Shown here: positions 1 to 11,667 of the stretch, piece by piece
Layout: each line of letters starts with the position of its first letter
Numbering within the stretch: position 1 is the stretch's first letter
From: Lytechinus variegatus
Taxonomy: Eukaryota; Echinodermata; Echinoidea; Temnopleuroida; Toxopneustidae
DNA length: 64,000 bases
Assembly: GCF_018143015.1 (NCBI RefSeq)
Contig: NC_054741.1
Location: forward strand, 16,863,736-16,927,735
Reading direction: 5' to 3'
Notes under the pieces: model-generated
Seen by the model: the letters and a program-made list of their open reading frames with translations, nothing else
What the model was told of the DNA's origin: nothing
Databases searched by the model: none
Translations under genes and position numbers: made by a program

Positions 1-349
1 AATTTAGAGAGAGCTGTGAGGAAGAGGATGGGAGAAGATCAATAAAACGGAAGAGATAATTTAGAGAGAGCTGTGAGGGAGAAGATGGGAGAAGATCAAT
101 AAAATGGAAGAGATAATTTAGAGAGAGCTGTGAGGAAGAGGATGGGAGAAGATCAATAAAATGGAAAAGATAATTTAGAGAGAGCTGTGAGGAAGAGGAT
201 GGGAGAAGATCAATAAAATGGAAGAGATAATTTAGAGAGAGCTGTGAGGAAGAGGATGGGAGAAGATCAATAAAATGGAAGAGATAATTTAGAGAGAGCT
301 GTGAGGATGAGGATGGGAGAAGATCAATAAAATGGAAGAGATAATTTAG
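1..349. repeat. 57-bp tandem repeat, about six copies
   Basis: A purine-rich unit starting AATTTAGAGAGAGCTGTGAG repeats at 1, 58, 115, 172, 229 and 286 with a strict 57-bp period and only a few substitutions. It runs off the left edge of the window. The period is a multiple of three, but each frame has a stop in every unit, so it is not coding. Confidence 0.95.
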
Positions 350-355
350 AAAAAA

Positions 356-733
356 AAGTATAGGGAGAGAGAGAGGAGGAGGGTTGTGAACACTGCGATC
401 TAATGAGTTATCGTTACACCCCTGATGATAGACCATCGAATTCGATGAGATCAGTTTTGTTCGAGATCGACTGACTATGTTTTGAGCGTAGATGTTGTAC
501 TTACATCTTTGGATACCTATTACAAAAGGTACTCAGACAAGCAAGGGCACATTCTGTGCGATCTCTATCCACTCGACGCTTCACTCAGGGACGTGTTAAG
601 AACTCAGGGATGCAAAATTCGAGAACACATTCGAAAATCTACAGGAATACAAAAGCATCCCAGTCTTTGACGGAGCATTCCACCATGGACCTACGATTCC
701 ACGGAGGTGTGATATTCTGTGTGGCATGCTGAC
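356..733. other. No gene seen
   Basis: Unique-looking sequence between the satellite and the first inverted-repeat element. A 62-codon frame at 482-670 has no recognisable domain and is probably chance. Confidence 0.5.
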
Positions 734-963
734 CAGTAGCGTACCTAGGATTTTTCACAGGGGGGGGGCAAAATCGTCCGCCCAAAAAAATTGACAAGCA
801 AAAAAAAAGGTCTTCAACTTCAAAGGAGGGGGCCACTTGGCTCGTTAAGGATCACTTGTGTCTCTTAAGGTTGGGGGGATACGTCCCTTGCATGGGTTGC
901 GACTCGTCAGGGGGGGGGGCAGTCTGCCCCCTGTCCCCCTGCCCCTCGTAGGTACGCTAGTGA
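734..963. mobile_element. Short inverted-repeat element, poly-G/C type
   Basis: The left end reads AGTAGCGTACCTAGG and the right end CGTAGGTACGCTAGTG, which are imperfect reverse complements. Inside each end lies a run of G or C. The interior contains ATTGACAAGCAAAAAAAA and a GGTCTTCAA motif, shared with the element at 7883-8160. This is a non-autonomous fold-back element with no protein. Confidence 0.7.
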
Positions 964-1440
964 TGCTGACGTTAACCCTTCAGAGCCCACTTGCTTTCTG
1001 CAGAAGCGGAATGATTATTTTTGTCTCTCTATGGAAACATCGTTTTAGATCAATTTCTTTGGTGAATTTCAAATTACTTATTAAGAAATGGGAAGCCTTT
1101 GTAATATTTTCATGCCATCGTATTATAAAAGAATCATGAAAAAAGACAGATGCAATTTTATAACTATTCACAAAACTGAGCCTTATTTCAGCATTTTTCT
1201 ACAATTTGCGCCATTTTAGAGCTCACTCATAAAAAAAAAGTATTATTATAAACATAATGTTGCAAAATAAGTTATGAGTGCTCTTGCGTGAATGTGAGAT
1301 GATTAACTTAAAGGGGTGGTCCGGACTGAAAATATTATATCTAAATGAATAAAATTTATTGTATGAATTATACAATATTTCATTTTTTTTACAGATTTGA
1401 TTAAGGACCAACTTGACTAAACCATAGTATTAAACAATCG
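964..1440. other. No gene seen
   Basis: AT-rich sequence with overlapping short frames on both strands, none recognisable. Confidence 0.5.
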
Positions 1441-1760
1441 TTGTTTCACTTGGAACGAGGAGAAAATTTCATGGTTTCATATAATAAAATACAAAAGAAA
1501 TAGTGAGTGGATGACGTCATCAGTCTCCTCATTTGTATACAGACCAGATAATAAAATACAAAAGAAATAGTGAGTGGATGACGTCATCAGTCTCCTCATT
1601 TGCATACAGACCAGGATGTGCATATAACCGTTTTGTGAAATTTAGCGAAACTTTTAAATGTCATAACTTTTTTATTTTACATCCGATTTTGATGAAATTT
1701 TCAGTGTTATGCTTGTTGAATTTTTCTCTTTGGATTGAACTTGTCCTTTAAATGCATTTA
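1441..1760 (-). mobile_element. AAGTTCACCC-type MITE fragment with a 67-bp tandem duplication
   Basis: A 67-bp unit at 1481-1547 is repeated at 1548-1614, and each copy contains the CRE palindrome TGACGTCA. Downstream text (CATCCGATTTTGATGAAATT, ending near a TTGTCCTTTAA boundary) is the reverse complement of the element at 8690-8880, so both are fragments of one interspersed family. Confidence 0.65.
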
Positions 1761-2257
1761 CCTTCCCTTGTATGCCTACATACCCTCCTGTCTCTTTGAC
1801 TAGTTCAGTATTGTTTGCATGTTCATGGATAAGAAAAAACGTATAGACAGGGGGTGGACAACGCTGGGAATGGGGGATACATCCCAAAACTTTCCAGCGT
1901 ATACAATATCCCCCCTTCCCAGTTTCAAGTAAAAAAATAAAAGAATTGTAATGATTTTCATTATCATTATTGTTATTAGAATCATTATTATGGTTATCAT
2001 GGTTATGCATTATACAATCAAATCAGCAAGAATTGTTTTTTTTCCACGTTCGTTTCGCTCACTCTTAATATTATTCTACAGTAGGCAGCAGAGTATTTTA
2101 GGCTTACACACTCACAGAATAATGTATATTATCATATTGTTACAGTATAAAGTATACACACACACACATGCACAAGATGGGGGCCCTGATTGCAATTGCT
2201 CCCCCCCCAAAAAAAAAAAGAGGCAAACAGATTTTACAACCAAATAAGTTAAAGAAA
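1761..2257. other. No gene seen; short (AC)n tract
   Basis: AT-rich sequence with an ATT/GTT-rich stretch around 1940-2010 and a CA dinucleotide run near 2155-2168. The overlapping frames here come from low-complexity sequence. Confidence 0.5.
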
Positions 2258-2335
2258 ACAATTCAATTCAATTCTTTTATTTCATTTCCATTCAAAGCAT
2301 AATACAAAGTAATATAAAATAATAAACAAAACGGT
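2258..2335 (-). mobile_element. LINE 3'-end fragment
   Basis: CAATTCAATTCAATTC followed by TTTATTTCATTTCCATTCAA matches, nearly base for base over about 75 bp, the 3' end of the LINE at 55.1 kb. The pentamer tail at the low-coordinate edge marks the 3' terminus, so the element reads on the minus strand and is severely 5'-truncated. Confidence 0.75.
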
Positions 2336-4336
2336 GAAATGTAATATTTTCGGAATATCTTTTCATAATCTATCACAAACTTTGATTTTCATATTGAAAA
2401 GGTCGCCTTTTAAGAAAACAAATTTTCCGTGTATATATATTTAATTTACCTTTTTTCCTTTCAAAATTATTTGCCTTTTCCACCTGAGCAAATTTTTCTC
2501 ATTATTTTACCAGTGCACTAATCATAAGAACTAAGAACTATAAGACCTGTACATCTAATATGCATACGTTTTGAAATTGATACCCTTTTTATCTTTTATT
2601 ATAATTTAACCTGAATATTTTACGGCTTTTATAAATTAATTATGATTTCCAGACATAGAATTGTGTTGAATCTGCATGAAGATACCTTTTGACATGAGAT
2701 CTACGTGATATAGAACAGGCAGCCACGAAAACACATATATATGTTATTCATTGCGTCTTTGCTATGGATTACTTCGTAGCTCATGCAGTACCCCCATCAC
2801 TGAGCTCAAGCAATCCCCGAAGCAACCAAGATGTCTTCCTCGTTTGATAACAATTTTAAGTGAGATTCTACAAATCAATAATGGAAGACTAAAAACGTTC
2901 GTGTGTGGGATTGCCAGTTGTAGACAAAGAACAAAATATTTGGTTGTGATGCTACATTTTCCCTAACTTTTGATATTCTTTTTCTGAAGTGCAAACTAAT
3001 AATTACGTAACGTATGACCTACTTAACAAGTAAGGCGGTCAGAAATACAATAGACTGATAGAGACAGTCGGCAAGTCAGCTACTTCAATGCTACAACGGA
3101 ATGAAAAAGCGATTGTATTTTGTTGACAAAGCTCAAACAAAACGATGTTCTTCCCTTTTGATCAGTGAAATGACATTTTGAAGCCACTTTTTGTTCGGTA
3201 TAATGGACAATATTGCATAGGCAGATAGGAGAGACCTAGCCACGCGCTATGCAAATTATGACTTTTGAATGTCCTGAGAAAATAATACTGGGGGACCTTT
3301 TCAAGCCTTTATACACAGAAAATTGAAATTTCAAGTGTGTAATACAATCTATCTTCATACTTGCATGGGGCCGTTTGGGGGTTCTTTTTTTTTCTTCTTA
3401 CTTTCACCGAATTGTCTTGAGAAACATTGATGAAAAGCAACGTCTACACCAACATAAAATTAATTTCAATATATATATAATGGAGAAAAAATCGAGAAAT
3501 CATTATACAAATGCAAAGTCGTCACTAGTGTATTTTCATGGGGGAGGGGTAGGAGAAAGATTACAGGGGTCAAAGAATTGCAAGGCCTCTCGTTTATTGT
3601 TTCCTCATCTCATCTAATCATTTGATGAGCTTTCAATCAAATTTCCTTGTTGCAACCATATTGATCCACTATGAGAAATACGTGTTTCGTGTTACAGAAA
3701 TTGATTCAATATTGTTATGCAACTACCTGGGGAACATTGCGTAAAACAAATGATGGTTTTCACTGACTAATATTATCTTACAAAAATGCTTAAATCATTG
3801 CATCTGATTGGTTCAAACTTAATCTGCAGTGAATTAGTCATAGTTAGCCACAATTCAAAACGCAATTTCACGACAATATCTAAGGTGATTTGGCCATGAT
3901 AAATTCTTTAACATAAATAAAAAATAAACATATAAAAATTAGCAAACATAGAGAGTTCTTAACATACATAACTATAATACTGACATCTTTTTAAAATTAC
4001 TGGAATGATCGTGATTGTGTCGTTAGAGGTGCTATCTCATTGGTATTTCGTTATTAACTTTATTATTACTTTCTTATATTCAATCATTAACGTGCGGTAC
4101 CATCTCTTACGTTATTATGAATCGAACACAGATTGCTGTCAAGGTATGCAGATTTAGGTGAGTGGGTTTTAAAGTTAACTGACAACAGTAAATGTTTTGT
4201 TTTTCACCAATATCATGAACAAAAATATACAAGTGAAGTTAAATCACATTCAAATACGTAAAACTATGTCTTATTAGAAAGAAAGACTTGTCAATTGAAA
4301 AGGCCGAATACAAAATGATACAAACATACAGTAAAA
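2336..4336. other. Intergenic, no gene recognised
   Basis: AT-rich sequence without a domain-bearing frame. The part near 4337 is expected to hold the 3' UTR of the minus-strand glycosyltransferase. A minus-strand AATAAA (TTTATT at 4059-4064) lies about 275 nt past its stop and could be the polyadenylation signal. Confidence 0.5.
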
Positions 4337-5995
4337 TCAGGATTTTATTAAATTATTGTTGCTTTTTATATTGCCTTTTATCCTTATTCGGGTAGTGGTC
4401 CACATGAGCATCATATCTGTAGGTCGCAGGTTCGAAACCACAGTGTGGCTTTTAAACAAGTTTACTGCTCTTTTCTTGTTCCGTAGCTCTCTGGCTACAA
4501 TGTGCATGAAATTAGGAACGTGTCTGGGTGTAACCCCGAGGCGCTTCAAGCAAATCCCCAAGAAAACGTCTTCCCAAGGAAACAGAGGCGTCTTGATAGC
4601 AACTTTGTATAGTCCTTCGGTAAGGTCCGTCGATATCAGATACCCAGGTCCGTTCAAATAAGGAGGATATGTTGGCGCAGGGTAGTAGGTCTCAGAGATG
4701 TAGTACTTGCTGCTCGTGTTACGCAGCACTGGGGCGTTCATCAGCGATTCTGCAGCAGTGAACTTCACGGAAGTGGCATTCTTTAGCAGCCCAAGCAGTC
4801 GAGCTTGGTGAATCATTGAATCGTCGTCTATCTTCATGGTATACTTGGCATGCCTGCAATGGTTCGCCACCCACTTCAGTCCCATGACTGTCTTCAAGGT
4901 CAGGTTCGCGTAGCTGTCCAGGAAGTCCTCCTGGATGATATCCCTGTAGGTTTCCGATTCTTTGCGGATGCTGTTTTGTATGGTTTTGTTCTCAACCGCG
5001 CCTAAAAGAAAGACAGTCCGAAATACCCCAGATGAAAGAGCGGGCCATCTGCGCCTATTTCCATACGTATCACGAATCAGCATCCTTCTCTCCAAGTTCT
5101 TAGGGGATGTGGTTACCATAAAGATAAGCAAGACCCTTACCCTCCTACCATCCGCCTTAGAACAAACGTTTGGTTTATGTATGTAAGCATAATTGTGGGC
5201 ATCAACTGGTTCATCCACGTAATGTTCGTGCTTGGGTATAGTGATATCTTTGTTGTAGATAACAATATTTTTGTCTTTATGGGCAGAATGGGCATCCTTC
5301 TGACGATCTGCAGTTTTTGGCTTTCTAACTGACTCCTTGACATTCTCATTTGGAAGATGTTTCGTCTTGTTTCTCTGCAGTGGTGGTATATGTTGAATAT
5401 TCTTTTTATCTTTCAATGTATGTTGAATATTCTCTTTGCTATCGTTTGTTTCTGTGTATTTTACTGAAATAATATTTTTCTCCTTGACGACCTGGGCCTT
5501 CTGGTGCTCCTCTTCTTTCTTCCGTAGTCCAGGTTGATTTTCGCTCATTTTTGTTTCTGGGTCTCTATCTAACCAATTGTCCTTGTTGACATCCTGGGCC
5601 AAGCGACGCTCAGCATGGTCGTCTCTCAGATTACGTTGCGTGTTTTTCTTGCTCTCTTCTATATTTTTGTCTCTAAGCATTTTATTCTCCGTGCCTTGAG
5701 CCATGAGTTGCTCCGCCTCATCTATCATCAGCTCAAACTTACTTCGTTTTCGTCTTGCTCCTCCAAAATCCACCACCTTGTCCCTGGGATGATCCTTCCA
5801 TGGTCTGTACCTATCATTGTGTTTCCATCCATATCCTCGCGGGACTCGATCCCCATACCCCTCCTCGATGGCTCGCACCCGAGAGCTAGAATATTTATCC
5901 AGTGATGGATAACTGTATAGAATTTGTACGCTGTACATAAATATGGCGCCAAGGAAGAAAGGGAAAATCGCCTGAGTCAAACGCAGTCTTTTCAT
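4337..5995 (-). CDS. GT31 family beta-1,3-glycosyltransferase (B3GALT-like), intronless
   Basis: The product is a 552-residue type II Golgi enzyme that would transfer a sugar from a UDP donor in beta-1,3 linkage. The ATG at 5995 is chosen because the 11 in-frame codons upstream begin only with TTG, and this Met gives the expected short basic tail (MKRLRLTQ) before a membrane anchor at about residues 9-28. Residues 29 to about 280 form a Lys/Glu/Asn-rich stem. The catalytic domain follows: IRDTYG (307-312), FLLG (329-332), EDFLDSYANLTLKT (about 356-369), the metal-binding DDD (390-392), YPPYLNGPGY (443-452) and EDVFLG (from 475). All key GT31 motifs are intact. Family members are usually about 310-420 residues, so the stem is about 200 residues too long. 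A single-exon layout is usual for B3GALT genes. Acceptor specificity (galactosyl or N-acetylglucosaminyl transfer) cannot be told from motifs. Confidence 0.93.
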   Translation of the reverse strand: MKRLRLTQAIFPFFLGAIFMYSVQILYSYPSLDKYSSSRVRAIEEGYGDRVPRGYGWKHNDRYRPWKDHPRDKVVDFGGARRKRSKFELMIDEAEQLMAQGTENKMLRDKNIEESKKNTQRNLRDDHAERRLAQDVNKDNWLDRDPETKMSENQPGLRKKEEEHQKAQVVKEKNIISVKYTETNDSKENIQHTLKDKKNIQHIPPLQRNKTKHLPNENVKESVRKPKTADRQKDAHSAHKDKNIVIYNKDITIPKHEHYVDEPVDAHNYAYIHKPNVCSKADGRRVRVLLIFMVTTSPKNLERRMLIRDTYGNRRRWPALSSGVFRTVFLLGAVENKTIQNSIRKESETYRDIIQEDFLDSYANLTLKTVMGLKWVANHCRHAKYTMKIDDDSMIHQARLLGLLKNATSVKFTAAESLMNAPVLRNTSSKYYISETYYPAPTYPPYLNGPGYLISTDLTEGLYKVAIKTPLFPWEDVFLGICLKRLGVTPRHVPNFMHIVARELRNKKRAVNLFKSHTVVSNLRPTDMMLMWTTTRIRIKGNIKSNNNLIKS

Positions 5996-6399
5996 TATGA
6001 TTCCTTCACCAAGTTGATTGTCAAACAATGAAATCAGATTGATCTTTTTAGCACTTTTTCTTGAACTTCCCTGTCGATCATGAGTTGAACCTCTCTTTCG
6101 TTGGTTATTAAGTTACACCAAAAGTCTAAACATGAGTTATTCGAACTACGGCATGATAACATGCCTAAAGGTTTAAAATGACGTTTTCCTTCTGCGCAAT
6201 CATGACCATCGACAGCATCCTTTCGATGTGAAAGCACAAAATGATTGCAGTTGTCGGCGTTTTGCGATTGAAGTCAGTCAATCTGTCATATTTGCAGAAA
6301 CCAGACAAGTATTCTAATGCTTATTTATTCAGCACCCTCATAAGACATGCCATGTATGACACTCAATGTTTACCTACCTCATCTGCACTCAACAAGTAG

Positions 6400-6432
6400 C
6401 CATCTTGCCTTTATGACGTCACGCCACAAAGT
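6400..6432 (-). promoter_or_regulatory. Candidate glycosyltransferase promoter: YY1-like and CRE sites
   Basis: A GCCATCTTG motif (YY1 core, AAGATGGC on the minus strand) lies next to the perfect CRE palindrome TGACGTCA at 6414-6421, about 420 bp upstream of the minus-strand start codon. YY1 cores in this orientation often sit just downstream of TATA-less start sites. Use as a promoter is inference. Confidence 0.35.
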
Positions 6433-7750
6433 GAAATCCACGATCTGAAAACGTGAACATATTATTGGAACACGGTTTCGACGTTTCCCAACATAATAGT
6501 ATCCGCCTTTCTATAACTTTTCTGAAATGAACGAATGTTCGTTTTTCTTATAATGGGTGGGTCGTGCATAGCTGAACATGATATTCCCAATAATTATATT
6601 CAAGAAAATATAAAGACCTACACCTTTATCAACAGACTCAACTTTACAGGACAGAGAGGGGAAAGTTACAGAAGAGAGGGAAAATATATTAAAAAGAAAC
6701 CAATAAGGAAATAGACGGCGTTAAGTAAAAAAAAACGAAATATTTTGACGTACATTAAAGGATTATCATGTTTATTTTGCCTATGCAATGTTAGAAAACA
6801 AACCATCATGTAAAATTACAGAAACAAATGAGAAACAGACGCGGTTCTATGTTTGGAGGGGGTCAAGAATAGCCACCGGGAAGGGACTCGGGTGTTGTTA
6901 CCCCTTCCAGGCTTTCCAAATAGTATTGTGAACATCCAATTCACTCACTGTATGCCTAAAACTTTTCCCATTACATGAATGGTACACTCGTCAAGTAGAT
7001 AGTAGAGTGACCCCGGGATCGTGGCCACCCTGCATAACACAGTAGCCTAAACTGCTAAAAAATATTATCTAGAGAATATTTGGTCCAAATCACTCTCAAA
7101 TACGTCAACTTAAGGCCAAGGGATCTTTATGTAACGACAAGCTGTAAGAACAGAGAGGCACGTACAGATGACCAATTTTTGAAGCACTAAATGCCCTTTT
7201 TTAACCAAAGAAATAATGCCCCATTACCCTTACACGTTGTCATCAGTGCCCATTCATCTTAGAAAGACCAGCAGTTTTACCTTCTTATAAGTGGCCACTC
7301 TCATATCAAATAAGTTGTCCTTCTTCATAAAAGGAGCTCTTGTCATGCCCCACCGGCACCTGTTTTTAATTTAGCGTTCTGTTTCCTATAAGTGCTTCTG
7401 TTAATTCAATATAAATCCCTTTCGATTTTTTTATTGCACTGGTTTTTTTTATAGTGGAATACCCCTTGCTGCATGAGCTGCTTTACGACTAGAATGTGCC
7501 CTTATCATGCTTATTTTGTTTTCCAATTAATGCCCCTTTTGTTTTCTTGTTTGTTAAAAGTTTTTAGTTTAATCAACTGCAATAAGCGCCTTTTCATTTA
7601 TGAATTCAAGAGCAGCGCAAACGGGGGTGGGGGCAGGCACGTGAGCCCAAAAAATCCTTAACAAATAATTATGCTCATTTTTCGAAATGAGTTGTGCCTT
7701 TTGAAGTTTTATGAGATAACATTTTTTCTTCATCTGCTTATTTCATCCGG
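6433..7750. other. Intergenic, no gene recognised
   Basis: No recognisable coding region, RNA gene or complete mobile element. The 7.2-7.6 kb part is T-rich. Confidence 0.5.
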
Positions 7751-7752
7751 TG

Positions 7753-7850
7753 CCAGGTAATAATGGCAGAGGTAAATATGGCAGAGGTAACAATGGCAGA
7801 GGTAATAATGGCAGAGGTAAAAATGGCAGCGGTAAAAATGGCAGAGGTAT
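7753..7850. repeat. 15-bp minisatellite
   Basis: About seven copies of a 15-bp unit (GGCAGAGGTAAAAAT and one- or two-base variants) lie end to end. They merge at the right into a GAAA microsatellite. Confidence 0.85.
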
Positions 7851-7882
7851 AAAGAAAGAAAGAAAGAAAGAAAGAAGGAAGC

Positions 7883-8160
7883 ATTGGCGTACCTAGAATT
7901 TTCCAAAACCGGGGCAAAAACGGTCGCCGAAAAATTTGACAAGCAAAAAAAAAAAAAAAATGTCTTCAATCAAAAAGCCCTTCAATCGTACCGGAAAAAA
8001 AATTTGACAAGCAAAAAAAAAAAGGGTCTTCAAGCTCGTCAGGGGGACAAAATATAGGGGTATTCAAGGTCGTCAGGGAGGGCAGGGGGATATGTCTTTT
8101 GTATAGGTTGTGACTCGTCAAGGGGGCAGACTGCCCCCCCCCCCCCGTAGGTACGCTAGT
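7883..8160. mobile_element. Short inverted-repeat element, poly-G/C type
   Basis: The ends GGCGTACCTAG and GTAGGTACGC are imperfect reverse complements. The interior has two copies of AAATTTGACAAGCAAAAAAA followed by a GTCTTCAA motif. The same organisation is seen at 734-963, so these are two copies of one non-autonomous family. Confidence 0.7.
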
Positions 8161-8250
8161 GGAAGGAAGGAAGGAAGGAAAGAAAGAAAAGAAAAGAAAA
8201 GGAAAGAAAAGAAAAGAAAGAAAGAAAGAAAGAAAAAAAGAAAGAAAGAC
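8161..8250. repeat. GGAA/GAAA purine microsatellite
   Basis: An almost pure purine strand of GGAA, GAAA and AAAAG steps directly follows the previous element. The frames on either strand are low-complexity artefacts. Confidence 0.9.
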
Positions 8251-8689
8251 TGGTTGCCGTGACGGTATGAAATCAACTTCAATGAAATTTTTAAAGTTGT
8301 TTGTGTATGGTGCGATACCATCAACTGTTGGGGATTTTCCAGTTTAGGTTTATATAACTCTGGGATTTTCTGATTGAGCTGAGCCTGCCTGAGAGTCGAG
8401 TGACGCGGATCGGATCGAAAGAACCAGAAACTTCGTTCTATTCTTCAGTCTTGACCTAGGTATGAAAATCGTAGAATATGTTGTAAAGCTCGGGATTGTC
8501 ACCTGAATTAAAATTGGGGCATACCATAATTGGTCATTATGTTGAATTTTGAAGCTTGACGAAAACAGCTGCGGGAAAACGGCGGTTCAACGTAAATTGC
8601 ATCATGCAGTCCGCCGAAGAACCGGGCCCGGCGGTTGGCCTACGGTACCGCGGGCGCGGTGTAGCGGCGGATCCATATCCGGTGCCTGG

Positions 8690-8880
8690 CACTAAAATAA
8701 ACTTTAAAGGTCAAGTTCACCCCAAACAAATGTTGGTTTGAGTAAATAGAGAGAAATCAAACTAACATAACACTGAAAATTTCATCAAAATCGGATGTAA
8801 AATAAAAAAGTTATGAAATTTTTAATTTTCGCTTATTTTTCTTTTTCACAAAACAGCGAGTCAGTTTGAGTGAGTGAGTG
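8690..8880 (+). mobile_element. AAGTTCACCC-type MITE fragment
   Basis: It begins AAAGGTCAAGTTCACCCC and continues with AAAATTTCATCAAAATCGGA, the mirror of the fragment at 1441-1760. It breaks off where GC-rich inverted-repeat material begins. A matching right end (CTCCTCATTTGCATACAGAC) appears at about 11.33 kb, so the nested block between them may have inserted into this element. Confidence 0.55.
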
Positions 8881-9034
8881 AGTGATGTGCAACTCCTGGT
8901 GGGGGGGCACAACCTAAAAAGTGGTGGGGTGTGCTGCGGGCGAGACAAAAAGACGGGGGCCTTGGAGTGGGCTTATTGGAAAATGGAGGGTCCTCGGAAC
9001 GGGCTTTTGAACTACAAATGTTGGTAATCCTCTG

Positions 9035-10835
9035 TTTTAGGGGTCCAAATTATTTTAGGTTGCTAACTTCAGGCAAAAGTCACAAATGCACTTACAATGA
9101 GAATAAGTCGTCCACAAGCTACAAGGCCGTGAACGTACGAGCGTGCTCGATCGCCTATCGGCCTGGCTGGTCAATTGACTGCTCTCCCGGGGAGTCAAGG
9201 CGAAAGGTGGGGGGGGGGTCCAATAGATACATATATATTGCTATATATCACCTCCTCTGTTTGAGGGGATTTTATTAATTGTGGCATTGGGGGTACATTT
9301 TAGGGCATAATGATGACATTGGTAGCAAGGAGAAGGGGTGGTGGCAAGAGGGGATGAACTGCTCCATTATTAAGGGGCGCAGGCACAAGGGGGGGGGGGT
9401 CCAATAGATACATATATATTGCTATATAACACCTCTGTTTGAGGGGATTTTATTAATTGTGGCACCCCTTCTCCTTGCTACCAATGTCATCATTATGCCC
9501 TAAAATGTACCCCCAATGCCACAATTAATAAAATCCCCTCAAACAGAGGAGGTGTTATATAGCAATATATATGTATCTATTGGACCCCCCCCCCCCTTGT
9601 GCCTGCACCCCTTAATAATGCCATAATGGAGCAGTTCATCCCCTCTTGCCACCACCCCTTCTCCTAGACCAAAAGCTTCAGTCTCTGTATTTTGGTTGTT
9701 CCGCTGTACTGCGTTGGCTCACTCTCACCAATACATAGACTGAAAAGCTTGGAGGCCCGTACGTACAGACAACGTATTTTAGCAGTAACGTTAGATCGAA
9801 CAGCGGGAACCCGATTTTCCGATCGTTTTTTTGTACATAAAATGTCATATTATGAAAAAGAAATCACATCCATATTTACGAAAAAATGTTTAAAATTCAG
9901 AAATATCGTACCTTAGACCTCAGTTACCGCTAATTCTTTTGAAATGATGATCGAAATATCGTCATCTTCGATCCTTTCGTTGGTCAAGGTAAGTTGCCAT
10001 CTTGGATGACGTCATCATCATTACAGACGTATTTACCAGTCGCTACCTATCGCGATTTGTGCCGCTGCTTTGCGCTGCGCTTGGACATATTGATGTGCGT
10101 GCGTTCGGAACTTGTCGCTCGCATTGATTGGCCAAGATATCGAAAATTTAATCGGAAAGCCTTGATAAAAGCACAACTCGTTGACGGCTGCCATATTTTC
10201 CTCTCCGGCAGAAAGTCAAAAAATAAGGAATAACCCGGGGAATAACTCATCGGTAACGTATATTTTCAAAATATTATAAAATGTATATATCAATAGAAAG
10301 ATTAGAGTCTAACGAAAATAGTGGACCTTCGTCCAAGATAATATAATGTCATTTAGAATCTAAAAGAAGTAACAAATCTGGACAAAACCTGTCCGCCGAA
10401 TTGTCGGACCAGATTACACATGAAGGCTCGTACTGACACATTGCCGTCGGTAAATGGGGATTGTAGTAAAATGTCAGAAATTGTTGAATAAATCCCCAGA
10501 AACGACGGTTATTCCTGTCTACCCTTCTTGCTACCAATGTTATCATTATGCCCTAAAATGTACCCCCCAATGCCACAATTAATAAAATCCCCTCAACATG
10601 CTCAAACAGAGGAGGTGATATATAGCAATATATATGTATCTATTGGACCCCCCCCCCCACCTTTCGCCTTGACTCCCCGGGAGAGCAGTCAATTGACCAG
10701 CCAGGCCGATAGGCGATCGAGCGCGCTCGTACGTTCACGGCCTTGTAGCTTGCGGACGACTTATTCTCATTGTAAGTGCATTTGTGACTTTTGCCTGAAG
10801 TTAGCAACCTAAAATAATTTTGACCCCTAAAACAG
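9035..10835. mobile_element. Nested large inverted repeat, about 1.8 kb
   Basis: Roughly 300 bp at 9035-9345 reappears as reverse complement at 10528-10835, including a GGAGTCAAGGCGAAAGGTGG segment, a poly-G tract and CCAATAGATACATATATATT. Within the left side a second inverted copy of the inner part lies at 9467-9665, and a short direct copy lies at 9403-9466. The simplest reading is a long-TIR non-autonomous transposon with a rearranged or nested left arm. No transposase frame is visible inside. Confidence 0.7.
9965..10250. promoter_or_regulatory. CpG-rich promoter-like patch
   Basis: This patch is richer in CpG than its surroundings. It holds a YY1-like core (GCCATCTTGG), the CRE palindrome TGACGTCA (10007-10014), an inverted CCAAT (GATTGGCC) and a donor-like CAAG|GTAAGT just upstream at about 9988. 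It lies 1.4-1.7 kb upstream of the first inferred EIF2AK1 exon and could be its promoter. It is also enclosed by the inverted repeat, so it may be cargo of that element. Confidence 0.3.
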
Positions 10836-11375
10836 AGGATTACCCAAATGGTAGTGAAAACGGGGGTCCTTGGAACAGATCTCCAGCGTGTGAGTGCGTT
10901 TGCATCCCTATTGAACGGGCATGCGTGTATGATTCAGCTAGCCGCCGGGTGCGCTTATTGCAGCTTATATTGTAGCAGATCAATGCGACCGGAACGGCGT
11001 AATGAAAAATACATGTAGATCTATGCGAAGCTTTGGAGCGGATTTCTTTCTTTTTTCTCAATAAGAAGAAAATGCTATGCTTTGGAGCGGCTTTCTTTGT
11101 TCTTTTTATCAATAAGACAAAAATGCTATGCCTTGGAACGGAAATTTGAGTGTAAAAATGGGGGTCCCCTCCACGGCACATACAACTATGCATTATATAC
11201 TGAGTGCCCCCCCCCCCCCCCCCCGTTGCAACTCTGACTCAGTGACATGCAAATAAATGAGAGTCTATGATGTCCTTCACTCACTATTTCTTTTGTTGCT
11301 TATTGTGAGTGGAGGACATCATAAGTCTCCTCATTTGCATACAGACCAGGATGTGCTTATAAACACAACAATTCC

Positions 11376-11445
11376 TGCTAGCTCAGTGAGTGAGGCGACA
11401 GACTGGAGATTCTTCATTCTAGAGCGAGAAGTTTGAATCCAAGAT
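11376..11445 (+). repeat. tRNA-like SINE head or tRNA relic
   Basis: TAGCTCAGTGAG resembles a Pol III A box and AAGTTTGAATCC, about 50 bp later, resembles a B box, spaced as in a tRNA gene. The acceptor stem does not pair, so it is not a functional tRNA. Confidence 0.4.
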
Positions 11446-11667
11446 CCAACCGGAAGTAAGAAGAAAAAAGAGCATGAAAGAAGGGGGTTTTGGAGAAGTA
11501 TATTTTAATTAGTGGAGGGGACATAAGGAAGTCTTTCCAAAAAAATTGTTGTTAGATATATATGTAAATTAACCTTCATGAGAAAGATATTTCAATTTCA
11601 TGATTTGTCCATTTTTTTACTGGAAATATCAATGTTATGTCAATCTGCGGTTTGTATTGTGTTCCAG

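Noticed and set aside
1..349. Repeat protein encoded by the 57-bp satellite
   Set aside because: The period is a multiple of three, but every frame has a stop in each unit.
5996..6028. Eleven extra N-terminal codons of the glycosyltransferase
   Set aside because: The upstream start is TTG; the ATG at 5995 gives a typical short basic tail before the membrane anchor.
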